Source: Nematostella vectensis (taxonomy: Eukaryota; Cnidaria; Anthozoa; Actiniaria; Edwardsiidae). Taken from it: 64,000 nucleotides of DNA. The DNA lies in contig NC_064047.1 in assembly GCF_932526225.1 (NCBI RefSeq), positions 10,646,494 through 10,710,493 on the forward strand, read 5' to 3'. Positions 59,221 through 64,000 of the stretch are shown piece by piece (the first letter of the stretch is position 1; each line of letters starts with the position of its first letter). Made by a program: the position numbers and the translations under genes. A model generated the notes under the pieces. It did not search any database and was not told the origin of the DNA. It saw only the letters and a program-made list of their open reading frames with translations.

Positions 59221-59456
59221 TGCCTGGTGCACACTAGTGACATAACAACATAATAACATAGGTGCGCATACTTTTTTAACTCTGACATAACGACATAGAC
59301 ATAAAGACATAAAAGAAAAAATGTTTTTACTATTATGTCATTATGTACATGTCATTATAGTGGGCCCATGTCTTTATGTCAAACCATTCACACTTGAACA
59401 TATGAACATAACAGTGCACGTGCCTATGTTGTTATGTCAGTAGTGTGAACCAGGCA
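59221..59456. mobile_element. 238-bp MITE with about 30-bp terminal inverted repeats
   Basis: The left end TGCCTGGTGCACACTAGTGA and the reverse complement of the right end TGCCTGGTTCACACTACTGA pair, and so does the adjoining CATAACAACATA. The interior is rich in GACATAA/TTATGTC words, themselves palindromic pairs. No coding capacity. Target duplication not clear. Confidence 0.85.
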
Positions 59457-59823
59457 TAACTCACACTAAGGCAATTAGCATAGCAGGATTTGGATTGGTC
59501 GATAATGGGAAAGGAATGAGCTTGGGTTTACAGCAGCTGCTAAGCAGACTAAGGGATCTTGTAAAGCTAAAAAAAAAATCCAAAAACCCAAAAAAACTTT
59601 TAAAGGGGGGAGGGATGGGGCAAGGCCTCTATTCAGTTTCTCGTCGGATTTGGGGATTTTTTTTTTAACTTTAAAGATCCCTTAGGCGGGGTAAGACTAT
59701 ATAATTCTATTATTCCTTCAAAGTCACATAAAGACAGTAGGTATTGAGAAGACGAATCAAACAATTGCTAATTATCTAACTAGAGCAATTAAAATAATGC
59801 TTGATTTTATAATGTATAAGACT

Positions 59824-63452
<3,629 letters not shown>

Positions 63453-64000
63453 TAGACAGTCGTTGATAATGAGACAGTCTTTGATAACTTGATAGACAGT
63501 CCTTGATAGGCAGTCTTTGATAATGAGACAGTCATTGATAATGAGACAGTCGTTGATAGACAATCATTGATAATTAATCAGTCCTTAATAATGAGTCAGT
63601 CCTTGATAGACAGTCATTGGTAATTAATCTTTGATATACACATTTTGATAATGAGACAGTCCTTGATAATGAGACAGTCCTTCATAGACAGTCCTTGATA
63701 ATGAGAAAGTCCTTGATAATGAGACAGTCTTTGATAATGAGACAGTCTTTGATAATGAGACAGTCCTTGATATACAGTCATTGATAATTAGATAGTCCTT
63801 CATAGACAGTCCTCGATAATTAGACAGTCATTGGTAATGAGACAGTCATTGATAATGAGACAGTCATTGATAATTAGACAGTCCTTGATATACAGTCATT
63901 GATAATTAGATAGTCCTTCATAGACAGTCCTTGATAATTAGACAGTCATTGGTAATGAGACAGTCATTGATAATGAGACAGTCATTGATAATTAGACAGT
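63453..64000. repeat. 18-bp minisatellite (ACAGTCATTGATAATGAG) to window end
   Basis: Starts immediately after the Misato stop: GATAGACAGTC, GATAATGAGACAGTC and GATAATTAGACAGTC variants repeat about 30 times and continue past the window edge. It probably lies in or next to the 3' UTR. Confidence 0.95.

Overview
The window is nuclear DNA from an animal, most likely an anthozoan cnidarian (a sea anemone such as Nematostella or a relative). The evidence is short animal genes with small GT-AG introns, a PAN plus fibrinogen-like protein of the kind called skeletal organic matrix protein 5-like in anthozoans, a Mab-21/cGAS-like gene, a prostanoid-type GPCR, and a Penelope-like element with a GIY-YIG domain. 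The species is an inference. Nothing bacterial was seen (no operons, Shine-Dalgarno sites, CRISPR or phage).

Layout. 0-16 kb has no convincing host gene apart from one possible secreted-protein first exon near 12.8 kb. It holds a 3.5 kb element with inverted ends (1.83-5.37 kb), a 4.55 kb element with about 200-bp terminal inverted repeats (5.89-10.44 kb), a 600-bp pentanucleotide microsatellite abutting a Penelope-like fragment, and foldback elements. 17.4-21.3 kb carries a three-exon class A GPCR whose stop codon lies in the first unit of a 54-bp minisatellite; its first intron holds a LINE 3' end and a 44-bp minisatellite. 22.4-26.5 kb is sparse. From 26.5 to 42.1 kb lies a repeat block whose two ends are inverted copies of the same sequences (TTACATTAAGC arrays next to 127-bp TGACGTCA units). 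Inside it are a decayed hAT transposon, a 6.9 kb array of a 49-bp satellite with higher-order repeats, and an inverted second copy of the 1.83 kb element.

42-64 kb is the gene-rich part: a Mab-21-domain gene interrupted by one in-frame TAA, a PAN/fibrinogen-like secreted protein (minus), an eight-exon acid lipase (plus), TRIAP1/Mdm35 (minus) and Misato (plus). TRIAP1 and Misato start 160 bp apart in opposite directions, which suggests a shared promoter; both families have mitochondrial roles. Lipase, GPCR and Misato reading frames are intact across all inferred splice junctions. The introns hold a tRNA-derived SINE head, two MITE families and GAT-type microsatellites.

The most interesting observations are the single stop in the otherwise open Mab-21 gene, the 15.6 kb block with inverted tandem-repeat ends, the higher-order 49-bp satellite, the hammerhead-ribozyme-like cores, and a GPCR C-terminus made from minisatellite sequence. 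All exon boundaries were placed by eye from reading frame, splice dinucleotides and family resemblance; no alignment was run.
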